A stretch of DNA of 64,000 bases from Oegoconia quadripuncta (GCA_949316235.1 OX438742.1:11159315-11223314); one strand, 5' to 3'. Positions 22,655-34,023 are shown, numbered from the stretch's first letter. The notes: generated by a model not told the origin, from the sequence alone. A program made the numbers and translations.

Positions 22655-22845
22655 GTCTGAACCTTGGTGAGGATTTTGATCCTCTGCGAAGCCTCCGACG
22701 CGATGGAGTACATCGTTCAGAAAGATGGTGTTCCCAACAACCCACGAAGCGCGCCGGTCTGTTGCTCGAAGACCAGATGTTCCTGGACACGTCTTGACGG
22801 CTGCCTTCACTTCACACTAGTCGAAGGTTTCCTTAAGTCTGAAAT
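22655..22845 (-). pseudogene. unidentified coding-like repeat remnant, copy 1
   Basis: GC-richer than its surroundings. The minus strand is open for about 109 codons (22481-22810, GTG start), containing KAAVKTCPGTSGLRATDRR and VVGNTIFLNDVLHRVGGFAE. A consensus-like acceptor (TAAATTTCAG) lies just upstream at about 22844, but all three frames have stops between it and this frame. A diverged relative occurs at 31.50-31.66 kb. I do not recognise the family. It could be a transposon ORF fragment or a non-coding exon. Confidence 0.35.
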
Positions 22846-22849
22846 TTAA

Positions 22850-23560
22850 TGAGAATAGTGAAATTAATGAGAAGAATGCCCAACACATGTTTTTGATTAC
22901 CTTAAAGGTATTTGTGAACTAGGAAATGTTTGAACATAATCGCGCTCCCTGTTGTTATTACATTTCTTGTTGGGACAGTGTGCAAAAACTTCTTTCATTA
23001 CTCTAGAAATTGCCAAAAAAGCAATCCCACCAAAAACATTTCATGTAAAATGTTGCCAAGACGACCACATAAGGTTTGCCCTGTGAAAAAGATATCAGAT
23101 CTCATGTACAGCCAAGCTTCTGAATCTACACGGCCTAACTCTACCGACCCCAACTTCAAGAAATTCTACATTATCAGTAAACATGTATGGCTTGGCTGTT
23201 TCGTTACTTACTTCAGAAACTAAATATTCGCATCGCACCGTGCCCCCAGATTTAAGAGGGGTGTATATTTGCATTCCACACATAGACTGTGTAATAAATG
23301 TGAAATGAAGCTGTAGTAGCAGTATAACCGCCAATAAATACTCTGTGACTCTGGGCACGGGGCGGCCGACGCGACGACGAAATCTTCTGCCAGTTCTGCC
23401 ACCCTAGTACAAATTGCGGGAACACGTGGCAATATATTACATCCGTATAAGTTTATGGGTATCTATGAAGTTTATTCTATAAACTAATAAGTACCTAGAC
23501 GATCTATGAAATTAGTCGCAACTATTAACGATTTTCTGATTTATTATTTAATCACATACG
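22850..23560. other. no supported gene
   Basis: 23030-23220 and 23220-23430 have open frames on both strands without recognisable motifs. CTTCTGCCAGTTCTGCCACC near 23389 resembles a short word at 1.12 kb. Confidence 0.35.
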
Positions 23561-23564
23561 CCAA

Positions 23565-23755
23565 CACAGCTCTGCAGCGTACGCAGTCAAAAAAAATCGA
23601 CAAATAGAAGACGTAAATACTGCTAGATTAGTATATTTTAGTCTCACGGTATCTTGCTGTGGGGAAATGCGGCGGATATAAATATAATCTTTGTTTTACA
23701 AAAACTAGCCGTTCGCGCAATTTATCAATTGAGACCTGCAGTTTCACTTAGAGAT
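23565..23755 (+). pseudogene. CR1-like LINE ORF2 fragment, upstream part
   Basis: The translation gives SAAYAVKK, DVNTARLVYFS, SCCGEM and QKLAVRAIYQLR, with frameshifts. This lines up with SSAAYAVKKIRN, ETARLVYFS and LLQKRAIRAIYKLRS of the intact LINE-B ORF2. The next 50 or so residues are lost, replaced by an (AAAT)n tract and a SINE. The same LINE resumes at 24.19 kb. Confidence 0.65.
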
Positions 23756-23756
23756 A

Positions 23757-23818
23757 ATAAATAAATAAATAAATAAAAATAAATAAATAATAATAAATAA
23801 ATAATAATAAATAAATAT
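23757..23818. repeat. (AAAT)n / (AAATAA)n microsatellite
   Basis: Uninterrupted TAAATAAATAAATAAA-type tract of about 60 bp, probably the A-rich tail of the adjoining SINE. Confidence 0.8.
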
Positions 23819-24069
23819 CCTTAGACATACACACAGCGCCATCTAGTTCCACAGTAAGCAACTATAGGCTTGTGTTGTGGATACCAGATGGTTGATATAC
23901 TACATAAATAATTATTTGTTTTTGTAAATAAATACTAAATGAAAACGTCCATAACTCGGGTACACATGTCCGTATTCTTCACACAAACATATGCCCCTAG
24001 CGGGATTCGAACCCGAAACCTTATGGTATAGTGGTCAGCGTTGCTAATCACTACACAAAACAGGTCGTC
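23810..24069 (-). mobile_element. SINE family B (minus), inserted in a LINE remnant
   Basis: AATATCCTTAGACATACACA, GCGCCATCTAGTTCCACAG, the CATAACTCGGGTACACATG segment, CCCTAGCGGGATTCGAACCC and CACTACACAAAACAGGTCGTC. It sits between the two halves of the LINE fragment at 23.57-23.75 and 24.19-24.64 kb. Confidence 0.7.
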
Positions 24070-24189
24070 AATAGATTCTAAACTTTTCGTCACAGTACAT
24101 TTTTGAAAATCTAATGTATAGTATGTGAAAAAAAATATAGCATCATTTACCAGAAATAGTGATAAACATGATGTCAATACAAGAAATAA

Positions 24190-24640
24190 AGATTAACTTG
24201 CAGGTCACATAAGTCGCCTCCGCAAAGTCAGTAATTCATTCAAAGAGTTATGTATACGCTTTTTCAATAAGGTTCCAGTTGATATACAAAATCTTCCTCT
24301 CAATAAATTTAAAAATACTATATAACAGAAACTTATTAAGAAAGCATATTATAAAATATCAAACTATTTAGATGATCAGAGATGATCCCTGGACATAATC
24401 AGATCTTTCACATGCCAAGCTATTTCACAATTAATAATGAAATATAAAAACATTTTGTAATATAAAAACCCTTATGTAAAATCAATGCCCGTTTATAAAA
24501 GCGCAAACCTTCGAGTTTCTTGCATGTTCTTCTCAGGGGAAAATTGCATTTTGAACAAGCAGTAGCTTAAAAAAATGTAAAATTGACTAAGAGTGTACTC
24601 TGTGTACCTACAAAATAAAGCATTTTTGACTTTGAGATTG
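24190..24640 (+). pseudogene. CR1-like LINE ORF2 C-terminus and 3' UTR
   Basis: GHISRLRKVSNSFKELCIRF and FNKVPVDIQNLPLNKFKNTI translate in frame, then a premature TAA. A terminal DPWT-like end follows, matching the C-terminus of LINE-B ORF2 (NKVPMDIRNLPLNKFK, SNPWD). The 3' UTR contains CAAGCAGTAGCTTAAAA and ends ATAAAGCATTTTTGACTTTG. A dead 3' end of the same LINE type. Confidence 0.7.
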
Positions 24641-24774
24641 ACAGGACTTAACCTATGGAACGAAAGCCTCCCCCTTAGATTACAACACCGACCGTTTGGA
24701 ATCGGCCTGTGTTCAGCGACTTTGCGCGTCCTTTATAAGACGTTTCACGCTAAGCTTGCCAATGAGATCACTAC

Positions 24775-24985
24775 ACTCTATAACTTCTTTGCATTCAGTT
24801 ACGGTGAAACAGATAAACGGATTTGGATAAAATTTGGTATACAGGTAGAACATATCCTGGATTCATACATAGGATATATTGTATCCCGATAAAGTGAGTA
24901 GTCCGTGGGATAAATAGATTAAACATATTCGCGATGCAGTTATTCCAAGCAGGCGAAGCCGCGGGCAAAAAACTGGTGATTAATA
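24775..24985 (-). repeat. CCCGCGGCTTCGC-family repeat (minus)
   Basis: AACAGATAAACGGATTTGGA, TATCCCGATAAAGTGAGTAG and AGGCGAAGCCGCGGGCA are the reverse of the element at 3.11 kb. Confidence 0.7.
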
Positions 24986-24989
24986 TAAA

Positions 24990-26130
24990 TATACAAATTC
25001 TTGGGATTTAATAGGGATATGTCTGACCACCCCATTTGGGATAATGGTCGTGACATTATGTATGTATGTAGATACAAATTGTTTGTTTCATTTTCATAGG
25101 TGATCCGTTTTAACAAAACATTATACCCCCCGCTGGGGCACTCGGGTTAGAATGGAAAATCTTTGGTGTTAACACATGCAACAAGTGAGAAATGTCTTAG
25201 ATAGCGTCATGTAGGAGGCAGTTGCAGTGAATTGAGGAGAGAGCATTCCAGTAGTCAGACCACCTAATTTAATTGATTTGAGACTTGTAATCGTTTATGA
25301 TTTCAGTGCACTGTTCATCCTTATCATACCGTAACACAATGACAAGGACTGACAGTACATTTGTGTCGCTATCGTCCAGATTGGGGGGTTGAGCCCCAGG
25401 GCACCCCTTCCATGAAGTTGATCATGCGAGCACAGCAATTCATTTTGAACATTTCATGATGTCCTGTTAGTTCTCCAGATCCACGTGCTTTTAGCCCACC
25501 TGTTGATTGAAACAAGAATATTGGAAGAGGTCGTTTTTAGTGATAAGGCCGCCTGATTATGTTTCATCAAAAATAATAAATATTTGAATTGTGTTGAATA
25601 ATGAATCCGTTCGTGGTTCGACAATTATTGTATACGAACATTAGAACAAAATTACAATTTAGAAATTTAATTAAAATATGTCAATATTATTACCCATTAA
25701 AATAATGTAGTTAAGATATGTCCAATAATTGGATGTAAAATAATATGTCAATTAATAAAATTATCCATAAAAACCAAGTATGCCAAAATGTATTATTTAA
25801 ATAAAATGTCATAAACAACTTTCCTATAACAATGCCCTCAATTTTTCTCTAAACGAACTTAAGTGTTTTATGGACTTCAATTCCATGGATATTCTTTTAA
25901 ACAGTCTTACAACTTGATACCTTGCCAGTGCTCTTACAAGTATCAATCGTGGTATGATTATTTTCTGAAGGTGCTGGTACACTCTCGTAACCTCATATCA
26001 TCCTCTGATTCGAAGACATCTCGTTTTTTCAATAAGTCGGTTAAGAGAACGAGGGTATAGAAACTAGGCACAGTCATGGAATACATACTAGTTATAGGTA
26101 GAATTATCTATATTAAATAGATCGAGAATA
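24990..26130. other. non-genic
   Basis: No gene. AT-rich, with AATAATTGGATGTAAAATAA-like degraded repeats at 25.6-25.8 kb. Confidence 0.4.
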
Positions 26131-26440
26131 ACTATCAGGACCACATAAATATAAAGAGTTTCGTTTAACAGATATCACGGATCAGGAACAAGACAGGTTC
26201 TCCATAACAATTTTTGGCGTATACATACACTATTTATCTCTAACTTACTTATGGAGAACATTGCTTTGTAGAAGCGAGCAAGCAATATGTTAATTTGCGC
26301 TGTATGTGATGCGCTGTAACAAAAGTTTGCTGCAAAGCTCCTCGGATTTATTCAATCCGCATAGTTGGTTTTACAGAATAGTCCGTCAGAGGTCACGTTT
26401 TACAAAATTTCTGCCAGAACATCATAAATCTAAAGATCTA
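26131..26440. repeat. ATCATAAATC motif copies, including an inverted pair
   Basis: A single copy lies at 26.13 kb (CTATCAGGACCACATAAAT). An inverted pair has its left arm at 26337-26361 (GCTCCTCGGATTTATTCAAT) and its right arm at 26412-26436 (GCCAGAACATCATAAATC). Same arrangement as at 11.5 and 36 kb. Confidence 0.5.
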
Positions 26441-27375
26441 CCACGAGCGCTAACTTTCATGTGTCTTCCTTTAATTGAAAACCAGCGTGACCGACTTTTT
26501 AACTTGACCTCTGAAGCACGGAAACACTTTTATGTAAATGGTACTATGGTCAGTGATGGTTCGCTAATCGAAAATGAATAGCGACTATAATATACAGATA
26601 TTATAGTTCTACCTTATGAATCCGTGAATACAAATTCTTTTCTAATATATTTATATGTTTTATCTGGGGGCACGGCCGTGCCCCCACCAAGTCGAGCAAA
26701 AAAGCGTCACGGCCGTACCATCCTTTTCTCGAAGCAATTCAGACCATTTTCGACCCCCTGTAACTTCGTTGTGGATAAAAATAGAAGACTGAAATTTTCA
26801 GTAACTATGCAGGCATTGTAAAGACACGTATATTTAAAATTTCATTCAATTTGAACCAGTATTTTTAAGAATTATAACGGGTCAAATTTCTTAATTTTGT
26901 CACTCACTGACTCACCGATCATCAAAATTCTAAGGCACTTCTAGCAGACCTAGAAGCTTCAAATTTGGAATATAAGTAGTGTTTGGTGTATGAATCAAGG
27001 AAAAACTAAAAAATCTAGAAAAGACAGCAAAGAAAATTAAGCCCATACAGCCAAGTCTTCAGTTAATTAAATTTTTCAATATTGGCTTTATTCGCAACGA
27101 TGTTTTATTATTTTACGGCAAAAATTGTAACATCAAAGCCTCCCAGAAAAACCCATAGAGACAGGGAGTGGGCTCTTAGAAAAACTGTAGCTGAAGCTCA
27201 AGAAGTAACGGAAAAGAGAAAACGGAAGGCTACTTACAAAAATAAGAAAAGTTCATAAGTCAGAGAGAGGGCTTTAAGAAAATTCGTTGCTGGTAGATAT
27301 ACATATATACAATAAGTAGAAGGTACCGAAAAGGAAAAAAGTGGAACTGTCTACAAAATACAAAAAGAAATGGGA
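26441..27375. other. non-genic, with a lysine/arginine-rich coding-like patch
   Basis: 27150-27250 translates on the plus strand as RDREWALRKTVAEAQEVTEK and further basic residues before a stop. I do not recognise the family. GCACGGCCGTGCCC near 26670 is a GC-rich palindrome. Confidence 0.3.
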
Positions 27376-27807
27376 TCCCATCAAAAACAATACTTGTCAA
27401 AAAAACCAAGTCTCGCAACTCAGTTGTTCTGCGGTAAAAAGTTGTGAGATCCATGTAATACCAAGTCGGTTGTTAATTTATTCAGTCTCTACTTAAGCGA
27501 CTCTCTGTCTTAATACGTCCAGTCTCTAAGACCACGATCGTGGTCCATAACAATTGAAAATCAATTGTGTCTGGAATCTCCGTACTCGAAGCATTAAGTT
27601 GTTACGTAATAATTAACAGCATCTTATAGTGACGCATATCAATATTAAAATTCTTTAATGTTTTATATAAATATATCGAGACTTGGCCATCGCACTAAAT
27701 AATTGAATTTACATGTGTTTTCAGGCGATTGAATTTACACGTCTTTTCAGGCAGAACAACTGAGTTGCGAGACTTGGTTTTTTTGACAAGTATTGTTTTT
27801 GATGGGA
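27376..27807. repeat. 57-bp perfect inverted repeat pair
   Basis: TCCCATCAAAAACAATACTT...TTGTTCTGC at 27376-27432 is repeated as its perfect reverse complement at 27751-27807, with 318 bp between. The interval also contains the small palindromes CCACGATCGTGG and ACAATTGAAAATCAATTGT. Confidence 0.7.
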
Positions 27808-28785
27808 TTTGTTTATCCCGCGAGAACTCATTTTATAGCGATAAAAAGTAAAGTAGGTATGTCTTATTTCAGGGTCTTTCGACGGATAAGGAATGATTGT
27901 CACCGACGGATTTTCTTGTGTTTGTAATTATATTAATTGGTAGGTGTATAATGTGCAGTATATGCGTAGCTCCCAGCCAGCGTCAGTGGAATAACTTCGT
28001 CGCGGAGTTGTTTAGGATGAACAGTATTGTTTATTTATAAGAACAACATTCTAAACTTACTAATTAATGTGGATATACTAATGTAAGTATAAATGCGAAA
28101 AGTAATCTTTAAATCTAAATTACTAAAGATTTAAATCTTAAATTAGTTTTAATAATAAATTCTTTAGTAATCTAAGTTTGTCGATTTGTTTTTAAAATTT
28201 TTCTAATTTTTCGTCAGTTGTTTCCAATTCAAAGTTCTGTTGTATTTTAACTAATTAAGTGTAACCGACATAGAGGATTATGTGATTTATCCGACGAGAT
28301 CTCAGGTATTTTTTTAATCATTTCCTTTGGCCATCGTCGTCAAATTGTAATATAAATAATAAACACATTATAACTATCGTGTCTTGATGGACTAGCTATT
28401 TCAACTTGACAAGCTCAAAAGCAGAGAAGTAAAGCCCTGCCAACACCTATCTGCCATTTAACACAAGACTGTTTTTTGTTCAGATGTACTAGGGCGACAG
28501 AAATGGAAGGATAAGGAACTACGGCATCGACGCGGTTGCTCGGTGAGCGATGTGGTACAGCCCTTCTAACGAATAGCTAAAAAAAGGTTGGGTTCGCACC
28601 CATTGTTATGTATTCTAAAAATAACATCGTATACAAATAATGAAATATGAATGAAACAAAGATAAAAATGCAACAAATTAGTATTATGTACAGAAAGTTA
28701 GTGGAAGTCTGTGGTTTCTGCCTACCCCTACGGGAAAGAGGCGTGACTTTATGTATGTATGCAATATATAATTGGGAAAGTAGCT
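27808..28785. other. non-genic with repeat scraps
   Basis: 27810-27880 and 27985-28015 carry pieces of the CCCGCGGCTTCGC family (GAGAACTCATTTTATAGCG; GTGGAATAACTTCGTCGCGG). 28325-28350 repeats CCATCGTCGTCAAATTGTAA from 10.15 kb. No gene. Confidence 0.4.
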
Positions 28786-28885
28786 TTGTTTGCTTGTTGA
28801 CCCCATGGAAAGTATTCACTTTATCGGGATAAGAAGTATCCTATACCGTATTCTAGGTCATATTCTACCTGTGACTACGAAGTAT
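28786..28885 (+). repeat. CCCGCGGCTTCGC-family internal fragment
   Basis: TTCACTTTATCGGGATAAGA, AGTATCCTATACCG and TAGGTCATATTCTACCTGTG match the middle of the family. Confidence 0.45.
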
Positions 28886-29160
28886 CTCTGCAAACAATAT
28901 ATTTTCCACATCAATACTAATATAACAACAAACATCAAAACTGTTGCATTTATACAATTAGCACAGAATTAATATACTCTCTTAGATTATTGCGTGTTTA
29001 TCTCTATGACAAATAAAATAGTTACGCAAAGGTAGGCAGGACTGAGGCACGTCATGATTAATTGCTTATATGACAGACACAGACCTCGCGATAAATTAAC
29101 CTTATTAAAACGCGTTATATTTTTATCTTTCTTTGTTCTCTTTTCGATTAAAACGTTAAC

Positions 29161-29362
29161 ATCCGCCATTGGGTTTGTTCAAAATTTATTTTTTTATTTT
29201 GTTTTGAAAAATCAGCACTCTTGACCCAACGATTTTACCTACACGACTATAGTCATGTATTATCCGCCATTGGGTTTGTTCAAAATTTATTTTTTTATTT
29301 TGTTTTGAAAAATCAGCACTCTTGACCCAACGATTTTACCTACACGACTATAGTCATGTATT
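29161..29362 (+). repeat. 101-bp tandem duplication
   Basis: ATCCGCCATTGGGTTTGTTC begins at 29161 and again at 29262. The two 101-bp units look identical, through CTTGACCCAACG and GACTATAGTCATGTATT. Each contains a loose palindrome with TGGGT/ACCCA ends. Confidence 0.75.
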
Positions 29363-29389
29363 TTCTTTGTATAATACTTAGATATATTG

Positions 29390-29528
29390 TGAATGTGATG
29401 TAAACATCCATAACTTGGGTACACACATGTGTGCGGACATCCGCATTCATCCAACATATGCCCCTAGCGGGATTCGAACCTCTAAACATAGCGACCACGG
29501 TCTTTAACCGCTACACCAAATAGTAGTG
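29390..29528 (-). mobile_element. SINE family B head (minus)
   Basis: CATAACTTGGGTACACACATG, CCCCTAGCGGGATTCGAACC and CGCTACACCAAATAGTAGTG. The tail is missing. Confidence 0.6.
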
Positions 29529-29529
29529 C

Positions 29530-30120
29530 GACCACGAAATGCAATCATAGTCGTTTTGAGATACGATTTTAATAATAGTAAATTTAAAAATCGACAGCGC
29601 TACGCTGAATATAACATTTTGTTCGTTTTAATTGAGTTCGCTAAAAAGAGCGAAAGGAAAGAATAGATGTATTATGGCTATTTCTTTACTAGTTCGCTAA
29701 ATGTTTTGAATATGAGCGTGAATGCGTTAGCGATAGTCGTTAAAATCGGTGACAATAAGCATTGAGCAACATTTATCATTAACCACACTTCTACTTTTCA
29801 TCTTATGACATTATGGTAATAGAGATTACAATGCATTGGCGTACAATTTCGCAGAGTGCGGGAAAGGCTAGGCGCCCGCTGTTGTCAGGCAACAACGTCT
29901 GTACCCAGTTTCGACACCAGGATATCATAAGCGCTTAAGAAGTTCTCTGACAAAGTGGATTATTCTCGTCGCGCGTCTGCTTAAAGTTCAATTTCGACGT
30001 AATATAAGGTACAATATGTTGGAAATAATAAGAGGGACTTGAAATAATAATTAATAGCTGGTAGAATTTAAATTCGTTTCTTAGACTAGTGATAATCTCA
30101 GGTATAAGGTTATAAAAGCG
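29530..30120. other. non-genic
   Basis: 29890-29940 has a diverged copy of the CAGGCAACAACGTCTG...CACCAGGATATCATAA motif. Nothing else is recognised. Confidence 0.35.
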
Positions 30121-30475
30121 TACACGTGTATCATAAGGGATATCTTTGTTTAATAATATCTTTGCTTAGTCAAAACAGGGTAATGATTGAATACACGTGT
30201 TTCATAAGTGATATATTTGTTTAATAATATCTTTGCTTAGTCAGAACAAGGTAATGTCTGAATACACGTGTTTCATAAGTGATATATTTGTTTAATAATA
30301 TCTTTGCTTAGTCAGAACAAGGTAATGTCTGAATACACGTGTTTCATAAGTGATATATTTGTTTAATAATATCTTTGCTTAGTCAGAACAAGGTAATGAC
30401 TGAATACACGTGTTTGATAAGTGATATATTTGTTTAATAATATCTTTGCATAGTCAGAACAAGGTAATGACGACC
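30121..30475 (+). repeat. minisatellite, five units of exactly 71 bp
   Basis: TACACGTG occurs at 30121, 30192, 30263, 30334 and 30405. Each unit runs ACACGTGTTTCATAAGTGAT, ATATTTGTTTAATAATATC, TTTGCTTAGTCAGAACAAGG. Units 2-5 differ by a few bases; unit 1 is the most diverged. Each carries the palindromic E-box CACGTG. A SINE begins inside the end of unit 5. Confidence 0.85.
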
Positions 30476-30620
30476 GATTGGTGTAGTGAGCAGCGACCCA
30501 GTCTACGAAAGCAAGCGGTTGCGGGTACGAATCCCACCAGGAGCAAATGTTTCGTGCGATGAATACGAACATTTCTTCCAGAGTCATGTTAAAATATATA
30601 CTTATCCGTTTTCTATTATC
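30469..30620 (+). mobile_element. SINE family A, 3'-shortened, inserted at the minisatellite edge
   Basis: GACGACCGATTGGTGTAGTG, the B-box-like GCGGGTACGAATCCCACC, AGCAAATGTTTCGTGCGATG and CCAGAGTCATGTTAAAATAT. It abuts the fifth 71-bp unit. Confidence 0.65.
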
Positions 30621-31495
30621 TCAAAATGAAGTTATGCTTGACACTATTTTCCGGAAATGCAGAAATATTTTTCATCTGGTCAATGGGACTCCGCTTTAGT
30701 AGTGAATTTTGAAATGAGTATGACTTAACGATAGGCTTTGATGCAGTTCTAATTCAAATTCGATACAGGAAAAAGACTGTTTCCTCCATTAGGCACATTT
30801 ATTTTTTACTTACGACTTAAATTATATAATAAGTCACGCAAAAGTGAACTCGTTACAAACTTAGCATATGCCGCAGTACCTACTAATAGTAACTAATACC
30901 TAATTATTGAATAATAAGCTATATACAGTGTTGAAATAATATCTTGAAGAATTTATGTATACCAATGAAATTCGTTAATTCGTTTAAAAACCGGCGACTT
31001 ACGAGTCGGGAGGGATTCGAACAATGGGAGTTCCGCACTAGGAATAAAACGTACGTCGTTACACCAAATTAAAAAACTCTTCAACATAAGTAATGTAGAA
31101 TATATGATAATGAAGAGTTTAACTTGCTCGAATGAAGATCTTGGACGAAGTTTGTTTGAGGAAGCTTAAAAAGGGAGTTTAAAAAGTAAGTTTAAGAAAC
31201 TCTGAACGTCCTGTAGCTAATATAATGATGATGGTAAGTAATGTAAAACTGATAAATTTCATTCCAACTACACCGCATATACACCTCATATTCATAGTAT
31301 TTATGAATTTTCTAAGCGATGATGTCTACTTTTAGAGTGAAGGACAGCAAGTTTAAAGCGATTTTTTGAAAATGTGTTAAATACATCATACAAAGCCAAT
31401 TAAGAGACTCCGTTCGAGCGACTCCCATCGCTGAAAACTTTTTGTCGGACACCGACATATACGAGTACATTACAGAAAAGAGGCAGATGTGCAAA
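30621..31495. other. no supported gene
   Basis: AT-rich. At 31000-31070, GGGAGGGATTCGAACAATGG...CGTTACACCAAATT may be a decayed minus-strand tRNA-like SINE head. Confidence 0.35.
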
Positions 31496-31499
31496 GACA

Positions 31500-31660
31500 A
31501 TACCTGAGTGAGGAACTTGCGGCGTATCCCTTACGCTGGATTAGATTGACAGTGTTCTCTGCGGCAAAGGCCGTCGTCTGTTTGGTCCTTCAATGCCCGG
31601 TAGTCCTTGACACATCACAACGGCTTTCTTCGCTTAGTCGAACTGTCGATGTCTATCTTC
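31500..31660 (-). pseudogene. unidentified coding-like repeat remnant, copy 2
   Basis: On the minus strand, KKAVVMCQGLPGIEGPNRRR lines up with VKAAVKTCPGTSGLRATDRR from 22.7 kb. At the DNA level, CCTTGACACATCACAACGGC and CGCTTAGTCGAAC echo CCTGGACACGTCTTGACGGC and ACTAGTCGAAG. Frames are broken. Family not recognised. Confidence 0.3.
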
Positions 31661-31699
31661 TGAGCGTAACTCTGGAACTATATATATATATTTAAATCA

Positions 31700-32500
31700 A
31701 TTGACATCATCTGCGCTTATATTCTCACTTTCCATACAATCTCAGTCACGCTCCCGACGTCCTTGATACTGTCCTTTTCAAGGACATCAACCCTCAGGTT
31801 GCATAACATACAAGTAACAAACCGATATAAAAAATCTACGCCAAAAGTCGCGGGCAAAAAGTCCTCATCGTACGAAAGCTGAAAACTAAAATAGTTTCAG
31901 TACCAGGACTTTATAGGTTGCAAGAGACTGTACTGCTACGACGCAGAATTTTAATAGAGGTGCCGTTAAATGTCGTTAGAATAGGTATGGTATTATGAAA
32001 GATGGACCTCGTTGGCCAAAAGATTATAAGGACTTTACTTTACTTACTTTACATTTCATTATTTGTAATAATGAAGTAAAATAATAACTAGTCACAAAAT
32101 TTTAACTGCACCTTTACCCGATAAATTACGATGATATATTAGATAGATATGATGATATCCGCACTTCACAATAATTAACTATCCAACTCTTCAGTGGGCT
32201 TAGCAGAAACCTCCGAGAGAAGCGACACCTATAGTAAAAAGGCTATATAAAAATATTTTACGCCAACAGTATCGTTACCGTAGCACTAATCTTCATTCGA
32301 GCGAGCACGTTGTGGGAAACTAAAATAGTTTCAGTACCAGGAAATAATAACTTACAAGAGACTGCTCTACTGGCGGTTCAGTTTCTATATAGAGGGTAGC
32401 TACAGGTAGGCCCCTTGACTCGATAAATTAGAAGATCGCATTCCTATCATCTGCAATTGTGCTAATATTAATTTTTGTATTTTGATTTTATTTGTTACAT
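31700..32500. repeat. two further motif units in otherwise non-genic DNA
   Basis: 31886-31935 and 32318-32372 both read AAACTAAAATAGTTTCAGTACCAGG, split here as CTAAAATAGTTTCAG-TACCAGG, followed by CTTTATAGGTTGCAAGAGACTG or AAATAATAACTTACAAGAGACTG in matching positions. The context upstream is also similar (CGCCAACAGTATCG versus CGCCAAAAGTCGCG). No gene. Confidence 0.45.
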
Positions 32501-32502
32501 AC

Positions 32503-32735
32503 TAGTTATCCGTTCGCAGCTTGGCCTGCCTTGAATAACTTTATCGCGGAAAGTTTGTTCATCCCGCGGGAACTATTCTCTTTATCGGGATGAAATGTAT
32601 CCTATATTTAATTTTAATCCAGGCTATGTTCCACCTTTATACCAAATTTCATCCAAATCAGTTTCGCTGTGATTGAGCAACAAACAAAGAAACATCACAA
32701 CTTTCCCATTTATAATATTAGTAAGATTTATCATT
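32503..32735 (+). repeat. CCCGCGGCTTCGC-family repeat
   Basis: TCGCAGCTTGGCCTGCCTTG, AATAACTTTATCGCGGAAAG, TTTATCGGGATGAAATGTAT, GAGCAACAAACAAAGAAACA and ATTTATAATATTAGTAAGAT. Confidence 0.7.
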
Positions 32736-32739
32736 TATT

Positions 32740-33650
32740 TTTAATTGCTTTTAAAACTTTACAATTCACGGCCTAATAAGAATGTAAGTAATTAATATTG
32801 TGATGTGTGGTGAAGATATGGTGGAAAAAAATAAAGTAAAATAACATAATTTGACAATTTAGAAGGCCTCCGAGAAACTATGAACACAATAAAATGCCAT
32901 CCAGGTAAACGAAAGAACAAATGACTGTACCGATTTCCATAAAAACCATTTTACATACAGATAAGTGTTATTCGGTGGAAAGTCCCTTAGTCGCCTATTT
33001 ACGGGACCCACAGGAAAAGACGAAATGGTCCTATTCTATTTGAGTGCCAAACCCATTTTCATATTCATTTCAAATCTGTTTAACCGTTTTGCCGCTGCGA
33101 TGCTACAGACAGACATATTGGCGTAAAACTATAACACCCCTCTTTTTTCGTGGGCGTTTAGCAATGATGGTAGTGCAACCGCTCCCGGCTTGCTACCACA
33201 ATCTAAAGACCGCCGCCAAACAACTGTATTTATAATATTTTTATAGGATCCATTATATAAGCTAAGTACTACTAAGTGGTACATCATCCTCTCATGGTTG
33301 CAAAAAAACGCAAGATCTATATATATATATATACACAATTTGACTGTACTGTACTCCATACATGCCTACTCGTTTTAAAAAGAAACCCAAAAGCGCCGGG
33401 GAAGAAACGAAAGCTTTTCACAAAAATCCTGGAAAGGCTGTCCTGAATTTTAGTAATTGTAGTTGTAACAATAATTGTTACTTTATATAATAATCTCACA
33501 CTATGCACTCGCATTGTACGAGTAAATTATACAAGGCTTGGTCCGACACGCTACGATGGCTTCAAGCTTAGCATAGTTACGCTCTCAGCATTCAAGCTTA
33601 GTCAACATTACAGCCCTTGATGGACAAGCTGGAGCAAAGGACGAGACCGA
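32740..33650. other. non-genic
   Basis: A short (TA)n tract lies near 33318-33333. 33000-33235 is open on both strands for 63-76 codons without recognisable motifs. Confidence 0.4.
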
Positions 33651-33815
33651 ATGTTTTTTTATGCACACAAGGTTAGCACTTGACCTCAGTCAGACCCGAT
33701 GTTAAGTGAAAATGAAGGCAAAGGTGGAAGCGTACTGACCCGGAATCCCCATCTTATTTGGGGGACTACTGTCTATCTTATCTCTGACACCCGAAACACA
33801 ACAATGCTATTAACC
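33651..33815 (-). mobile_element. SINE family C, 3' body (minus)
   Basis: TTTATGCACACAAGGTTAGC, ACTTGACCTCAG, ATGTTAAGTGAAAATGAAGG, ACTGACCCGGAATCCCC and CCCGAAACACAACAATGC. Confidence 0.65.
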
Positions 33816-33955
33816 CGAGACCTCGGATTTGTAAATCCATATTGTTTACATTGAGACACAGATGCGGTTAAATATGCAGGAGGAAGGTCTTTACTCCAGC
33901 TTGTGCATCAAAGGCTGCAGCGATGACCGCGCTGTGATAGCATGGAACTGTTCTA

Positions 33956-34023
33956 TGCTACGCTGCTCTACGCAGCGCTACGCTACTCTACGCAGCGCTA
34001 CGCAGCGCTACGCCGTACTACGC
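33956..34023 (+). repeat. TACGCAGCGC minisatellite
   Basis: About six imperfect 10-bp units (CTACGCAGCGCTACGCTACT...). The open frames reported here are translations of this low-complexity tract. Confidence 0.75.

Noticed and set aside
30121..30475. CRISPR array
   Set aside because: Units are contiguous 71-bp repeats with no unique spacers, in a eukaryotic transposon-rich context; it is a minisatellite.
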